This document shows positions 23,201-35,819 of a DNA stretch of 64,000 bases, piece by piece. Position 1 is the stretch's first letter. Each line of letters opens with the position of its first letter. Source of the DNA: Paramacrobiotus metropolitanus. Taxonomy: Eukaryota; Tardigrada; Eutardigrada; Parachela; Macrobiotidae. The stretch lies in the NCBI RefSeq assembly GCF_019649055.1, contig NW_026570264.1, positions 434,001-498,000 of the forward strand. Reading direction: 5' to 3'. The notes beneath the pieces are model-generated. The model was not told where the DNA came from, did not search any database, and saw only the letters and a program-made list of their open reading frames with translations. The position numbers and the translations under genes are program-made.

Positions 23201-23685
23201 AAGCAGATTGACAGCTCCGGCTCACTTGCCTGGTGCAAGATTTAAACTTTTAAATTCCTCGATATTTTATGGGATGCGGCCTCGACTCTCGAAGGTGCTC
23301 ATATCTAGCAAGTGTAGCGGCGGTGCCGCTTACGTATGTACGAGTGCAGTTGTATGAGACGTACGAGTAGTACAGATTGCCCAGTTTAGGCTATTTAAGC
23401 GCAGCGACGACTAATGTGATGAGGTCATTCTCTGGCTTTCTTGGATTTCGGTCTTGAATTAAAGAGAATCTGGCCCGTAGTCTGGGTTTCTGGTGTTTCT
23501 ATCCTCCTAGTTCTAATAGAATGTAAGGAAATAGGGACCCGTTTATCCAACTACGCTACACACGCTTTTATACATAACTGGTCTATCTGTTCCAATATTC
23601 TGCCCGTTTTACATGCTGATAAAAGCTATTTCCCATTTTTTGATAAACATTCAGGACCTGCTATAGCAAAATCGGATGTAGCAAC
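20252..23685. other. 3.4-kb spacer between the two cadherin-like genes
   Basis: A region near 20930-21300 resembles the upstream part of gene B (26220-26620) and probably holds the first, signal-peptide exon of gene A. At 22290-22690 there is a decayed coding remnant (segments such as FPQLQGDLSKEVVLHLDHA interrupted by stops) that may derive from a retroelement ORF. Otherwise nothing recognised. Confidence 0.4.
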
Positions 23686-26320
23686 TTATGACTGTCTTAT
23701 TGCCACTGTTAAGGGATACGAAGCAGACTGAATAGAGGACACAGCAACTTGCGCTTGTGGAACAACTTTAGGCGACGGCATTTTCGGTCTTTGGGTCGTC
23801 GGGGTCGGATGTGATGCACCTTTTCCGCGCAGTCCTCCAATCCGGACTATAGAGTTATCGTCTGTACAGCTGATGTGCACGAATGCAGAGCTTGTCAGAT
23901 TTGTGCCGGGGTTTTCAACAAACACCTGCAGAAGCGCATGTCGTTTTACAGTAGGAGTTTGTGCACCACAGTGTTGAGAAAAGCAGTTCTGGAGTGGAGT
24001 TCTGGACCTAAACCGCTTACCAATAACGTTGTTGACTGGTGCAGTATGCTCCTTAACCAAAGAGTGCCACTAACCGGATCAACGATAGCAATACTCGTAC
24101 TGTAGAAAATAAATCCTTAGTAGGTATTTCAATGACAAAAGGTACAGTAGAGAGCAATACAAGCAAACACCTCCGAGGATTGCCTTACGCTGTATCTTCC
24201 GGGTTAAGAAAAAACCGGCGATTTGCAGTTGCTCCACGATCTGAATCCAAGGCCTGCTCATATATCAGTTGTTCGTTAAAACACTTTACATGACCCTTGA
24301 GAAGAAAATTATTACGCATTAGACTATTTCCGCATTACATTTGCACTTACAGTAACAGTTCCAATGGGGATCGAGGGATTATTGCAGTCAGCGGCAAAAC
24401 TGTATGACACTTGATTAAATTCTGGCATTCGTGAGCTGACTCTCCTTATAGTAATGAGAATATCTGTAGCGCACACCTGTCAGTCACCAAATCAAATTAT
24501 TTACGTAGCCGGAATATCTCGCAAGTTAGTGAAATACTGTAAATATCGATAAATCCTTACAGATCGATTTTTGACTAGCCCGGCAACGCGCAAATAGACC
24601 GAACCAATAGTTGGTTCCGACAACGGTCTGGCAACAGCTACGGATCCCCTAAAATGCAAAAACGGTTGAGTGTAATTCGTTTAGTTTACCGTATTAGTAC
24701 ATATCCTAATAAAATACATTACTGGTGTGATATGTTAAAATAGCCAGCAGCAGACGCGTCAAGGATTTGGAATCGGAAGCCGGGCGATGGCTGTAAAAAA
24801 TTATCCGACATGGCAATTAGCTTTAAATTGCAATTTATTTTAAGATCAGTGCTGTACTTTATGGTTTAAAATACGTTTTTTCATAACTACCAAAGATTTG
24901 CTAAGAAATTAATGGGCAACGTACGATGGACGGCAGACTGGTTACTACGGTACCGACAGGTGTATCTTCGTTAACACCAAGGGAAACTGATGCCCTACTA
25001 CACGGTGGAAGTTCTGGAACCGCCATCGTTGGTTTGCTGGCGACCGTTGGCGGGGGCAGAGTTTGACTGAATTGCAGCGAGTCGCATTGCACAGAAACCA
25101 CCAACTGTTGCGATGTCGTCGAAAGACCACCTCCTTCGTAATTGACTGTCATGACATACAGTCCTTGCATACTAGTGTCCAGTGGTCGGGTGGAAACTAG
25201 TGTAATGTTGCACAGGAGATCTGGATCGCAGACCACCGGAAGTGCAGGTTGGAAAAGGCTATAATGCCGATGTATTTAAGCGCCGCTTGTAGTATGTGTG
25301 TTGTCTTACACTACTTGCTAGGAAAAACTTGAAATCGATAATTTTAATGTTACCTGTTCGAAATTGTCATTCGCAGTTTCGACAAATCCACGTTAGGGCT
25401 GAATTTCGCTCTGAATGATCCTACCACTGCAGGAACGCCGGACCCTGTGTGACATTGGTTTACGCTACAAATGGAGCACAAAAATGTAATGAATATGTAA
25501 TTAATAATATATTAGCTGTTGTAGAGGATCAAAACTGAGAATCTCTTAATAATTTCCAAAATTTTGGTTTTGAATTCTGTTTGGCAAAAACTATTTTCCT
25601 AAAGATTAACTTACCTAAACGAAGCATCCCCGGCAACAGCATCGGAATCCGGCAGTGATGTAGCCGGTTGGGAAGGAGATGGGGTCGGAGTAGTCGGCGG
25701 CTGGACAGGATTACTCTGGCACAATGGAAAGTACGCCGGCGAGGAGAAAATTACGAGGGACACGTTTCCTTGCTTGACGTTTCCAGCCACATCGCGGCCT
25801 TGAGCACCGACCAGTTCCCGTGTGGGGCTGCTGGGTGGACAATAGCCACTGGTCAGTGTCACGTCTGCCGTTTGCGGGTCCAGCACAATGAACGGATTTC
25901 CACCTGGTGCAAGCGTAAAGTGATGCCAACCAGGGCTGTGGAGACTGCCCACTAAAGTGGATGTGCCAGAGTAATTTAGAACGAAGAAGGACCAAATCAT
26001 GGTGGGCGAGGGGGAACTGGAAATTCCGTCCGAATCTAGTGCTTCGTTACAAACAATAATGTAAGGATACACTTCGAGCTATGATTCGTAAACGATAATA
26101 TTCGATTGTTTCGATTAATTATATGAATTATTCGATTATTCGATTAAATATTATACAAATTTTAAATACGGAAAGACACAAGACACAATAGTTTGACTTT
26201 ACCTTCCGCTCTATTTTGCACAGCAGCTACAACGAGCATTCACTCACCTGTCGAATTCGAAGCCGGACATGCTAAAAGAACACACATCAGCGCAAACAGT
26301 AGCTGCATTTCTCGTTCCAT
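23686..26320 (-). CDS. Cadherin-like extracellular protein, tandem copy B (multi-exon)
   Basis: Paralogue of gene A with the same exon order. First exon about 26320-26255 starts with a signal peptide (MQLLFALMCVLLACP) and ends at a GTGAGT donor. Next: 26040-25615 (VLNYSGTSTLVGSL; GNPFIVLDPQTADVTL; donor GTAAGT), about 25250-24915 (NITLVSTRPLDT; VNEDTPVGTVVTSLPS), small exons near 24790, 24650, 24470 and 24360, and the last exon 23990-23686 (VFVENPGTNLTSSAFVHISC). The signatures indicate cadherin-like repeats in an extracellular protein. No transmembrane helix is seen. Pairwise similarity between A and B is high in every exon while introns differ, consistent with a tandem duplication. Function beyond likely adhesion or secretion is not known. 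Confidence 0.65.
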
Positions 26321-27467
26321 TTAATGCAGCCGGAGTCCGAAGATTTATTTAGAATTCAGATCCGGATAAAGCCGCTCCCGTGCACAAGGGAAGCTAACAC
26401 AAATATCAAGCACCTTTTCCCAGGGAGCAGAACAGCTGAAACGGCTTGTACATTAGTGGACTCGATTGCACACAAATGAATGTTCTGCTGTGAGCATAAT
26501 GGCGAGAACAAACCAACTGATATCCTCGCGTTTCTGGCGACGCCGATACTGCTCATGCTGTGTATGTACAGTGTATGTATACCCTCAAGGCATACAGACA
26601 CAGTGGAGTTCATGAATAATAATTATTCCGGCAACCAGTTAAGCCCGGCATGCAGCTGCCCTGCGACAGCGTGACTGTGATAACGGGCACATGACCTGAC
26701 CGTAAGAAGGAATTTCGCTGCATCGGCTCATCAAGATAAGTCTGCACCCACCAGACAAACCCCTATATTATATATATACCTTCGGAACGCCTGACTCATT
26801 CACTTTAATAAGACCGCGTTCTGCAGTCTTCACTCGGGCGAAAACATGCTAACGCTTGGTTATTACTCCACAAATGGAAATTAAAAAAAAGCAAAAATTC
26901 CAAGTACAGATAGCAACACCTAAAATTTGGGGGATAAACTCGTGGAGGATGTTGCAGTTCTATAGAAGAAAGCCCTATCCATGTTTCAAAAAAAATGGGT
27001 TTCCACCATCTGTATTGGTCTGTGCATACCCAGCCATTGTGGACTGCTTCCAAATATTCTTGCCAGAAAACGAGTCTTTGGTCAGAAACATCAACGTTTA
27101 CAGCGAACAAATTTTGTGCAAATTAGGCGATTTCAGTACAGTCAGGATAAGCGGCTAAATAAAAGCAAACACGTTCGATTATCGTAATGCCGAGTTTGCG
27201 CACTGGCGGCAAAAAAATACTCGAATGTCCATGGAGCAGGTGCGCTTATTTCCGAAGTGGGGCGTCATTTTGTGGGTGTGCCCTTATTTTCAACATGAAA
27301 GGATGCGCTTATTACGGGAGATCCAAAAATTCGATATTTGCGGTATACGCGGTAAAGTGTGCTGTCACGAGTGTTTTCTCGAGAACTGTCCCTACTCCTG
27401 ACTCTTCGTGGTAGCTGACCAAGCAAGAACGTGCCGGTCGCTCTTTGTAAAACGGCAGTTTGGAGAA
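26321..27467. other. Stretch without recognised gene
   Basis: Region upstream of cadherin-like gene B, with a TATATATATA tract near 26769. Short open frames only; none matches a family I know. Confidence 0.4.
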
Positions 27468-27650
27468 TACGAGGACATTCGGGTGCTGTGAACATACCCT
27501 GCACGATTAGGCTGCGATGAACAGCCGGCTGAATTTATAGCCGTTTGCATTCAGACTGTGATATCAGTAGCGTTGCGAGCTACGGCTAACCAGCTGTTCA
27601 TCGCAGCCTAATCGTGCAGGGTATGTTCACAGCACCCAAATGTCCTCGTA
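27468..27650. mobile_element. 183-bp inverted-repeat element (MITE-like)
   Basis: Arms 27468-27525 and 27592-27650 are near-perfect reverse complements over about 58 bp (for example GCACGATTAGGCTGCGATGA on the left and its complement on the right), with a 66-bp centre. No coding capacity. Target duplication not evident. Confidence 0.75.
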
Positions 27651-27911
27651 CCCGATATTGTGTGAAATGCTGTTCAAGTGGTCCAGTACCAAATTTGCTG
27701 AAACGTTAGTACCACCACCATTTCTTCAAGAATCTACAAGTTTAAGCTGAGTCCGCGAAAAGCATGCAGTATTTAAATGTTCTCAAATGCCATTGCAGTA
27801 TAGCCGGATTAACATAGACTACAATTTGTTATTTGATTATTTTGGTTTGGTTGCAAACGCCAAACACGTAATATTAATATTATATAAGAGGCGTTCAGTG
27901 TTTTTATGCAT

Positions 27912-28056
27912 CATGAATTTCCTAATTTGTTTGGTTTTACTTATCATGAAAAAAAGCCTGCTCGCCGATGTTCCAGTGGGATACGAGCGTCAAAGTCCAA
28001 TATTAACCTTTAATTCGGCAAATCCGTATGTAGAAGCCGGGGTGAGTTTCGCTTAT
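27912..28056 (+). CDS. Candidate first exon of a small secreted protein
   Basis: ATG at 27912 starts a hydrophobic leader (MNFLICLVLLIMKKSLLA) typical of a signal peptide, followed by a short mature part and a GTGAGT donor after 28056. The next good coding segment on this strand is 29308-29669, but the phases do not match directly, so a small exon between them would be required. Family unknown. Confidence 0.4.
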
Positions 28057-28565
28057 TGGCCTTCACCATTGTATTCATAGTCAATTTCAGAAAGCGCGAA
28101 AAAATTAATTTCAAACCCTAATGGATATGTCCATCAGGAGTAATGAAACCCGAAGCTTTGACAAAATCTCAATCGTTTCTGTTACAGTTTGCGGCTGAAC
28201 TGACGCGAATCTTGGCTGGACCCACTAAGAAAACAACAACTACGACAACCACCACAACAACAACGACAACGCCGTGCCCGGAATGCCACGTCTCCGGCAA
28301 GTGTCTATTTAATAAGTGTTTATTTAATAAATGTGCCTATTTAATAAATCCGGAAGCATCCATTTAATAATGTCTGTTTAAGTGTCTATTTAATAAATCT
28401 AGAAGTATCCGCCTTATTATTCAGATAATATTATTTATGCACACGGGCGAGCATAATCCAAGGAAAACATCTGTCGCATAAGGTCTGCAGGAAAGATAAT
28501 CTTTCGTAAATACTTCATAATACCTCAGTACGTGACCTACTTTGAATGCCGGAATCAGTTAATGG

Positions 28566-28751
28566 CAGGGGCTTTTCGAGACCCCCATCGACAATGTACT
28601 ATTTTTTAAAGCCAAAAGTCAGAATTTTTTTGTTCCGAAAACAATTTTTAAAAACATTTTCTAGATCAGAAAATTCGCTGATCATTAATACGTGGTCAGA
28701 TATGGCTTAAAAAAATAGTACATGGTCGATGGGGGTCTCGAATAGCCCCTG
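28566..28751. mobile_element. hAT-type MITE with 8-bp target duplication
   Basis: Begins CAGGGGCTTTTCGAGACCCC and ends with the complement (..GCCCCTG). Inverted repeats are about 47 bp. Flanked on both sides by the identical octamer GTTAATGG (28558-28565 and 28752-28759). CAGGG ends plus an 8-bp duplication are the hallmark of hAT transposons; no transposase inside. Confidence 0.9.
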
Positions 28752-29307
28752 GTTAATGGTGACTGGCAGTTTGGCACTGACTTGTAATTATGCAGAGATG
28801 GAAATTGGAGAGTGATGGTTATTTCTAAAATCTGTATCCTTAATTTTAATTTTTAACGATCCCGTATGGTATGGCAGCTTTAACCAATCATCCAATGTAC
28901 AGATATCTTCATTCAACGGCATTTCATCTTTATCCGTTCTTCTAAAACGTTTTCCGTGTCGGTGTGCTTTAAACGGGTTATGATATCAGTAAGTTCGAGT
29001 TCACGCAGATTATCGGAATTCCTACACCGTGCAGTCAACATTAAAGCCCAAAGTAAACCTGTTTTTGCATTTGCAACCTTTTCCCGTAATATCTAACGAA
29101 CAAAATGCAGTAAAATGTACATATTTACGAGTTATGCCAACCTCCATACTACTGCCCGCTCCGTCAACCTGTATACGCGTTACATGCAAGATGCGATTTT
29201 GAAGTGGCAACTGCGATTTTAAAGTGGCGCGCACCTACATACTGTAATCTGGCATTATTGACAATAATTTACTCGTTCGCTGTTGACATTCGATATTTCT
29301 TTTGCAG

Positions 29308-29669
29308 GCGGTCAATATTGCACTAAACGCTGGGGCGATGAAATGATATGCTTGACTGATCCCTTCATGATTTTGGTGGAACGAGCGGACCTCGGCTGCC
29401 TTGAGAAGAACATTCTTGGAGGACCGTCGCGTGCCAGAGCCGAGGACGTTGACTGGGCGTTTGATGTTCCTGAATTCTGGCGTGATCTTCCGGTAATGAA
29501 ATGGGCCAACTATAGCGAATACATCTGGCAAGTGGATGACTGCACCATCAGGAGTGGCATAAAAACGAGCATCTATTGGGAGTTGGACTGCTATTATCAA
29601 TGCTCGAAGGAGACCAACGCCTTTCAGAAAGGAGCACCCAAGGTTCCCAAGGATCACAAAGTCCACTGA
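29308..29669 (+). CDS. Cysteine-containing last exon of an unknown, probably secreted protein
   Basis: Follows a TTTCTTTTGCAG acceptor at 29307 and runs open for about 120 codons to a stop at 29667-29669. Motifs: QYCTKRWGDEMICL, AFDVPEFWRDLP, EYIWQVDDCT, YWELDCYYQC. Several cysteines and tryptophans suggest an extracellular fold. I do not recognise the family. It may belong with the signal-peptide exon at 27912. Confidence 0.5.
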
Positions 29670-31220
29670 TAACCGTTTTATTTGAGAACGAGACAGAGGT
29701 AGATTTGCTTTTTCATCATGTAATCGCGTTATTTAACGACAGAGATCTATTTTCCTCGCAATGAAAAAATGCACGCTTGAACGTCAATAATGTTTTCTCG
29801 AAGAAGTGCATATACGGCAGTTCCTTTCTGTGCATCTGCAATTGTATGTTGTTGGCGAAAACCATAAAAATGGGTATTCAAGGACACTACGTTACAGGAA
29901 AAAAAATGTTTAGTATAAAATTCCCAACGCATCCAGACATTACAAAACTCTCGAAGCGGTTGCAACCGCCCACCGGTAAACCATCTGTTTTAGAAATATT
30001 CAAAGAAACGAATTTACCCAAGAGAGCATTTTATTATGCTTAAGCGCAAAATAAATACGTCACGCGATCAAAATAAATTCGAAAGTATCGGCAGATTAAG
30101 TCCACATTGATCAACCTATGTACTCTACACAAGTATGCATCTGTGCAAGTAGAAAATACCATTCTTATTATCCAAGCAGAAAATCTCTCTCGAGAGAATG
30201 TCCGGAGAGAGGAGGAGAGAGAAAAGGGAGAAAATACAGCTTGTTTTAGACACTCATCACGAAGCTCCTTTGTTTTATGGCATTCTGCAGCCATGTAATA
30301 TGTATGCATAGGTAGTAGGCGTGAAGACCGTTTGTGCATGCCACATCCGGTTCGAGAGTTATGACCGCTAGAAAATTCCAAAAATTTTAAATGCATTCTG
30401 GTTACCAAAAGTCTCATTATGGACCGATTCATTTCAGATTTTGCAAAAAAAGGTCATCAAATGGGAAACATAAATACTAGTATGATCAGCTTAGTATTTA
30501 TGTTTCCCAGGTTGACGGCCGTCAACCTTTTCTAATGACCAACAATCTTTCAGCCGAAAATCTTTTACCTTTCTCAAAAAGCCATCATGTTTTCTTTAAA
30601 GCAGCGGTCTCAAGGACACAGGTCAGGGCACATATAATAGTAACGGGACAAAAACACAGCCCTACTTTGCGATTGCTTTATTCGGCTAGCTGATTCGAAA
30701 ACTATTCTGCTAATTAAAATTCGTCTAGTTATTGTTCGAAAATTTATTCGGCTAGTTGTTACTGCCAGCCACAGCACATACAGAAGCCTGCGCATCGGCA
30801 TGGCAAGATCGCAGATCACACGCAAACATGCATTATAGTTACGTGCGAGCGTATGGGGATGGCGGATACCGTACAAGCACGTATTATGGTGATCGACTTC
30901 AGAAGCTCCTCTTAATACAAAAACATTTAAAAATCACCAAATATAGATTTTTAAAAACAGAAAACATTTTTGAATGCAAATTTCCGTTTCTTGAAAGGTG
31001 TCGTATCACATCGTGCGAGAGAAAAAAAACGAAATTTTAAAGAACCCAGAAGTCAGATGTGCGCTTCCGTTGAGTGCTCCGTACAGTGCCATGCACCTCA
31101 ATGGCGGTTTCAATTAATTGCACAGGGTTGTTGATCGATGGATAGGGTATCCCTGCCCAAAGCCTTTATCTTAAGAGAATAACACCGTCAAATCACAACA
31201 TCAATGATAACGGAAAAAAT
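29670..31220. other. Stretch without recognised gene
   Basis: Short frames only. Contains the strong hairpins at 30462-30528. Nothing else supported. Confidence 0.4.
30462..30528. repeat. Perfect 17-bp hairpin followed by an 18-bp palindrome
   Basis: GGGAAACATAAATACTA pairs perfectly with TAGTATTTATGTTTCCC across a 13-nt loop. Immediately after comes GGTTGACGGCCGTCAACC, a perfect palindrome that shares GGTTGA with the repeat arrays near element 2. Perhaps a miniature or solo relic of that terminal sequence. Confidence 0.7.
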
Positions 31221-31259
31221 ATAATGGGGGAATTCAGATGTAATATTGGCTTGTCACCA

Positions 31260-33100
31260 ACTATCTACAAAGGTAATCAACTTTTCTATAAAGGTCATCA
31301 ACCTTTCTCTAAAGGTTATCAACCTTTTTCTAAAGGTCATCAACCTTTAGGTAAATGTCATCAACCTTTCTGTAAAGGTCATCCACCTTTCTGCCGGCGG
31401 TGCCCATTGATCCTATTGTGCTCATTGTATTTCAATGTGCGGTTGTAGCCGGCAGGAAGGTTGACGGGTTGATGGTTGACGCTCAATGAAGGTCATCAAC
31501 CTTTCCATCAACCTTTCTCTAAAGGTCATCAACCTTTTTTTAGAGGTCATCAACCTTTCCATCAACCTTTCTCTAAAGGTCATCAACCTTTTTCTAAAGG
31601 TTATCAACCTTTCCATCAACCTTTCCATCAACCTTTCCCTAAAGGTCATCTAACTTTTCGCCGAACCGAATTTCCTTTTGTCTGTCAAATATCGGCTTTC
31701 AAAATGAGGGATTAGCTCACCAGTGATGCAAAGCTATCATTTTCTGCATTTCAGTCACCATGATATTATGATTAAGTAATAAAATTAGATTAGATCAGGT
31801 CAAAAATTTTTAATGATTCCCATAAGAAATATGTAATGTCATCAATAAATTCGTCATGATAATGTATTGCACGCTACGAAAACAATCATCACTATTGAAA
31901 TATTTACCCGCACTAAGATATACATTAAACCTTAGTGACGTGTAGTGAAGTAAATATCAGAAAACAGCCGCGCGCAAGTGACCATCTTGTGTCTTATGCC
32001 TTCCAGTACTCTTCAGTACTTTCAGTATTTTTCAGTATTCGTAGTGCCTTCAGTTAAATTTTAAAATTTCAAAACCTTTGCTTGGCCATTATGTTAATAC
32101 CTCACGGCGTGCAGTACCACCTCTCACTTCATTCACCCGCTTTTACTGGCCAGTTGCCATCAGAATTAACTTCGCTTGTTTACTTAGTTTCCAATTTTAC
32201 AGTTTTTCCTTTCCGCAATACAATTTTTCCTTTCCGCAATACCTGCTTGTTTACAAATCGTAGTGCTTCTTTGGAACAAATCTGTGAGTGTAAAATCTGG
32301 AGATCATTAGTGTGTACACTGTTATGCTTAGGTTTCATAATAATTTTTTTCTTATTAGAATAAATTATGGGATCGGAAGCATTTCGAAAATTTTTATCAT
32401 GAGAAAAAATGCGGAGCAAAGAAACCAAAACGTAATGAACGTAGTCAAATGTACTGTAAATGGTTGTGAGCCTAAAGCACAGTTGTGAACGGAATGGACT
32501 GCAAACTTTATTACCTTTAATTAAGTTCAGAATTTTGAGCAGTTAATTAACTTTGGTGTAATTTAACAGGACATGTTTTGTATTCCCAGCGCTGCATGTA
32601 GTAGCGAAATCACAATTTTTCCTTTCTTGTACTATAGAATTAGTCCCACCATCACAGTCTGTGATGAAGGAAATTTGAAAGACAAAGCAACTATGCAAAA
32701 AAAGATTGCTCCGGTAGAATGGTAAGCTGTTAAGTAAAACGTAGATCACCTTTGGCAGAATGGTAACCAACTCATGCACCGTTCTACCAGAGATCCGCAG
32801 AAAAGGTGAGTAATATTTAAAAAAATCGTGAACAATATATAAGTTAACATGCCGACCTTCGGCGAAAAGGTGAAAGCATTTTCAATGAACACTTCCAGCC
32901 GATTATAAATAAATTCTATGCGGTTGCGGGTGACTGCCGTCCACTTTTCTGCAAAAGTCATTAACCTTTCTTAAAGGTCATCAACCTTTCTTAAAGGCCA
33001 TCAACCTTTCTTAAAGGTCATCAACCTTTCCTAAAGGTCATCAACATTTCTTCAAAAATCATCAGCCTTTTTGCAAAGGTCATAAACTTTTTGCGGGCTG
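31260..33100. repeat. AAAGGTCATCAACCTTT repeat arrays and a solitary copy of the element 2 terminus
   Basis: Arrays at about 31266-31400, 31485-31660 and 32955-33090 of a ~17-19-bp unit, AAAGGTCATCAACCTTT, itself able to form a 6-bp hairpin. At 31446-31495 lies a copy of the terminal sequence of element 2 (TGTAGCCGGCAGGAAGG and onward), 2.1 kb outside the element's own left end. The stretch between, 31716-32950, shows nothing coding that I recognise. Together these look like the remnant end of another related element. Confidence 0.7.
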
Positions 33101-33547
33101 TGTCCACTGATTCTACTGTGCTGATTATAGTTCATTGTTTGACACAATTATTGCGCCGTTCGGTTAAGACATATGTCGACTAGACCAACACGGGCAAATA
33201 TTTGTGTGCGATGAGCATTAGAAATAATGATTCACACTTTGGAGTAGTAGTCATATCAAAGTACCCAACTTTTCACAGGACCATTGGCAGGTTCTGTGAT
33301 CAGCAGTACGTCTGGCGCTTTGGGTGCCATTATTAGGCCTGTCAACGCAATCGAGCACGCAGACCTAGTGTGGTAAATAAAAAATAAACCAATCAGTTCC
33401 GCAAAATTACGGTTTTCGCACACAATGGCTTCGAAGTGATCGATGGATACCGCCGGCGGCAAGGTAGATGACCATGCAGACGCAAAATACGTACCACGAA
33501 CATAGTCGACATAGTGTTAACCGAGCGGCGTGATAACTGTGACCGCA

Positions 33548-34532
33548 TGTAGCCGGCAGGAAGGTTGACGGGTTGATGGTTGACGCTCAATGAAGGTTAT
33601 CAACCTTGCTGATCAACCTTTTCTAAAGGTCATCACCCTTTCTGATCAACCTTTCCTGAAGGTCATCAAACATTCTGCAGAAGTTTTGCACCTTTTTGGC
33701 GAAAGTTATCCTCACAGCTGCTCAACAAAATATTTATTAATTTTATCTTTCTGCTTGCTGTTTGGCTGTCTAAGCTTTCTCAACATTAACTTCTTATTTC
33801 TTAGCATTTTCTTTTCGGCATCTATTGTTTAAAAATGGGGCCATGGTGTGCAGTTGGAGACAGTCCGTCCGCATGAAATCACTTTGCGTCATAATAACAT
33901 GCGCTCAAAGTAGCCGAAGCCATGCTGTAGGGACTGTCTTTTGCTAAATGTTCAGCTGTGCTTATAGAAAGACGTAACGAATAAGGTATTGGCACATCAG
34001 AGCGCAACACTTCGAACTTAAGGCGGAAGTCGCCGATGTCTTTATTTGGTTGTCGTGTCCGCTATTTGCGCACTTTATCCGTAACCATTTTCCCAACATT
34101 TGTGCTTTATAACTAAAAAATTATGAACACTACTGCGTTCGGAATATTAAGGGAGACTCAAATGTGGGCGTCATTGCACTCCTAGTTTGAGTGAGGGTTG
34201 TTATGGTAGTCCACCTGTCTGTCGGAAGTCACAAACCTTTCTTTAAAGATCATCAACCATTCTGCAAAGTTTATCAACCTTCTAGAAAGTTCATCAACCT
34301 TTCTGCAAAGGTCATCGACCTTTTTGTAAAGGTCATCAACCTTCCTGCAAAGGTCATCAACCTTTCTGTAATGGTCTTGAACCTTTCTGAAAAAGTCATC
34401 AACACTTCTGTAAAGGTCATCAACCTTTTTGTAAATGCCATCAATCGTTTCTGTAAAAGCCATTCTTTCAGTTTGCATATAAGCATCATAAGAAGCTTCA
34501 CAAAAACTGACTTGCGGTCAGAGGTATCAGCC
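33548..34532 (+). repeat. Left outer terminal inverted repeat (~985 bp)
   Basis: Matches 57597-58583 in reverse complement almost without difference by eye, over both unique sequence (such as GCGGAAGTCGCCGATGTCTT) and the embedded AAAGGTCATCAACC arrays. Small array-length differences are visible between the arms. Confidence 0.9.
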
Positions 34533-34927
34533 GATTTACCTATTTGGATTACCTTTAAAATGCTTGCATGCGTAACTGGCAGAAAAATGGATTGGTAGAT
34601 ATTGGATTTTTAATGACATCGCATCCACCCATCTGCCGAGCCAACCCGTCGGTGTCGATTGATCTAACAATGACATCAATGGAAGCATTCAAGCTCTTTG
34701 TGAGTGTTAGTTGATTCCGTCACTGCTTGCCGCTACTGCTTCGGCAAAAAGGAGGATGCAGTTATGCATGTTTATCTATCGCTGTGCCTGCATGCCAACC
34801 GACGCTTTTTATCTTCCCGTTAAACCATGCATTTTAAAAATTTTAGCAAAGATAGACGAGAAGCGCATCAAGCGACTTGGCTCATTAGCTGGCTCTCTCC
34901 ATAGACGCATGCGTTCACCTCCTGCCA

Positions 34928-35047
34928 GCAGCACTACGGACTACGGCCCATAAGAAACGGTGCTTATATGCAGGACTGTAGCCCATTCAAACGGACCAAA
35001 GTCTATGGGCGACCGCCCATATACAGGGGGGTGCGGGTGGCAGTTAC
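34928..35047 (+). repeat. Left inner inverted repeat with internal hairpin
   Basis: 120 bp, matching 55993-56113 in reverse complement. It contains the near-perfect palindrome TATGGGCGACCGCCCATA at 35004-35021 and a GGGGGGTGCGGGTGG stretch. Separated from the outer repeat by about 395 bp at left but about 1.48 kb at right. Confidence 0.88.
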
Positions 35048-35819
35048 GATATTGACTGCCGTAAATAATGAAATCTTGAAAATTAAATTGTTCCACAGTG
35101 TGACTGGTCCTTCACTGATGATTTCAGCGTGGTTCTTCGTGTGACAAAATTTACAGTCTGTAAATTAGCTGTTTGTAGTGATTTTGTGGTTTTAAAAATT
35201 CTGCTCTTCTATACTGTCTTCTGCATTATTACTATCAGCAGAATCTTCTGTGGAAATAGCTGAAGTGCAGTGCTGTGTTGCTGGAAGTGTTTTCCCATTT
35301 TGATACAACAGCAGTGTTGCTGTGTGCTTTGCGTGGAACTGCGTTCTCCAATCACCAGTGCTGACAGCTGCAACGTGTTTGTTCTTGTTTGTACCGCAGT
35401 ACTCTTCTGTTTACTGACGACGCAGTCTCAGCACCGTGATTTTCTGCACTGTTGTTTTAGTGACATCGCTGTTATCTGTGCGGACAGCGCAACTGCACTT
35501 CTCCTTCACAATCGCCTCCTCGTATCGACCTGGTCGTCCTGGTTCTTCGTCGCAGTCAATTTGGCTGAATTTGGTAAGCGGTCTGAAGTTGCAGGTGTGT
35601 CGTGGTGAGGCACTGAAGGCACTACGGCGTTGTGCAGTCGTGTAGGCGACGTGTTGTTGATGTTATTTCCGTGGGTCGCGATAGTTCTGATCAACGCATC
35701 GGTAATCGGTGTGTTGCCCTAAACAGGGCACATGTGGTATTAAGCTATGAACGTAATTGCATTTCGTTCATAGACTGAATGTAAAGGCAAATGTTTTCCA
35801 TTTTTCAGATATAGGTGTC
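35048..35819 (+). other. Leader region of the ubiquitin-like gene
   Basis: No recognised protein. It ends in a TTTTTCAG acceptor at 35801-35808, 11 bases before the ATG at 35820, so the region probably contains a non-coding first exon and 5' intron. Rich in TG and CT. Confidence 0.5.

Noticed and set aside
31224-31715. Possible CRISPR array or GHQPFSK-repeat protein
   Set aside because: Units of 17-19 bp abut without unique spacers and lie in a eukaryotic element; the open frames merely translate the repeat.
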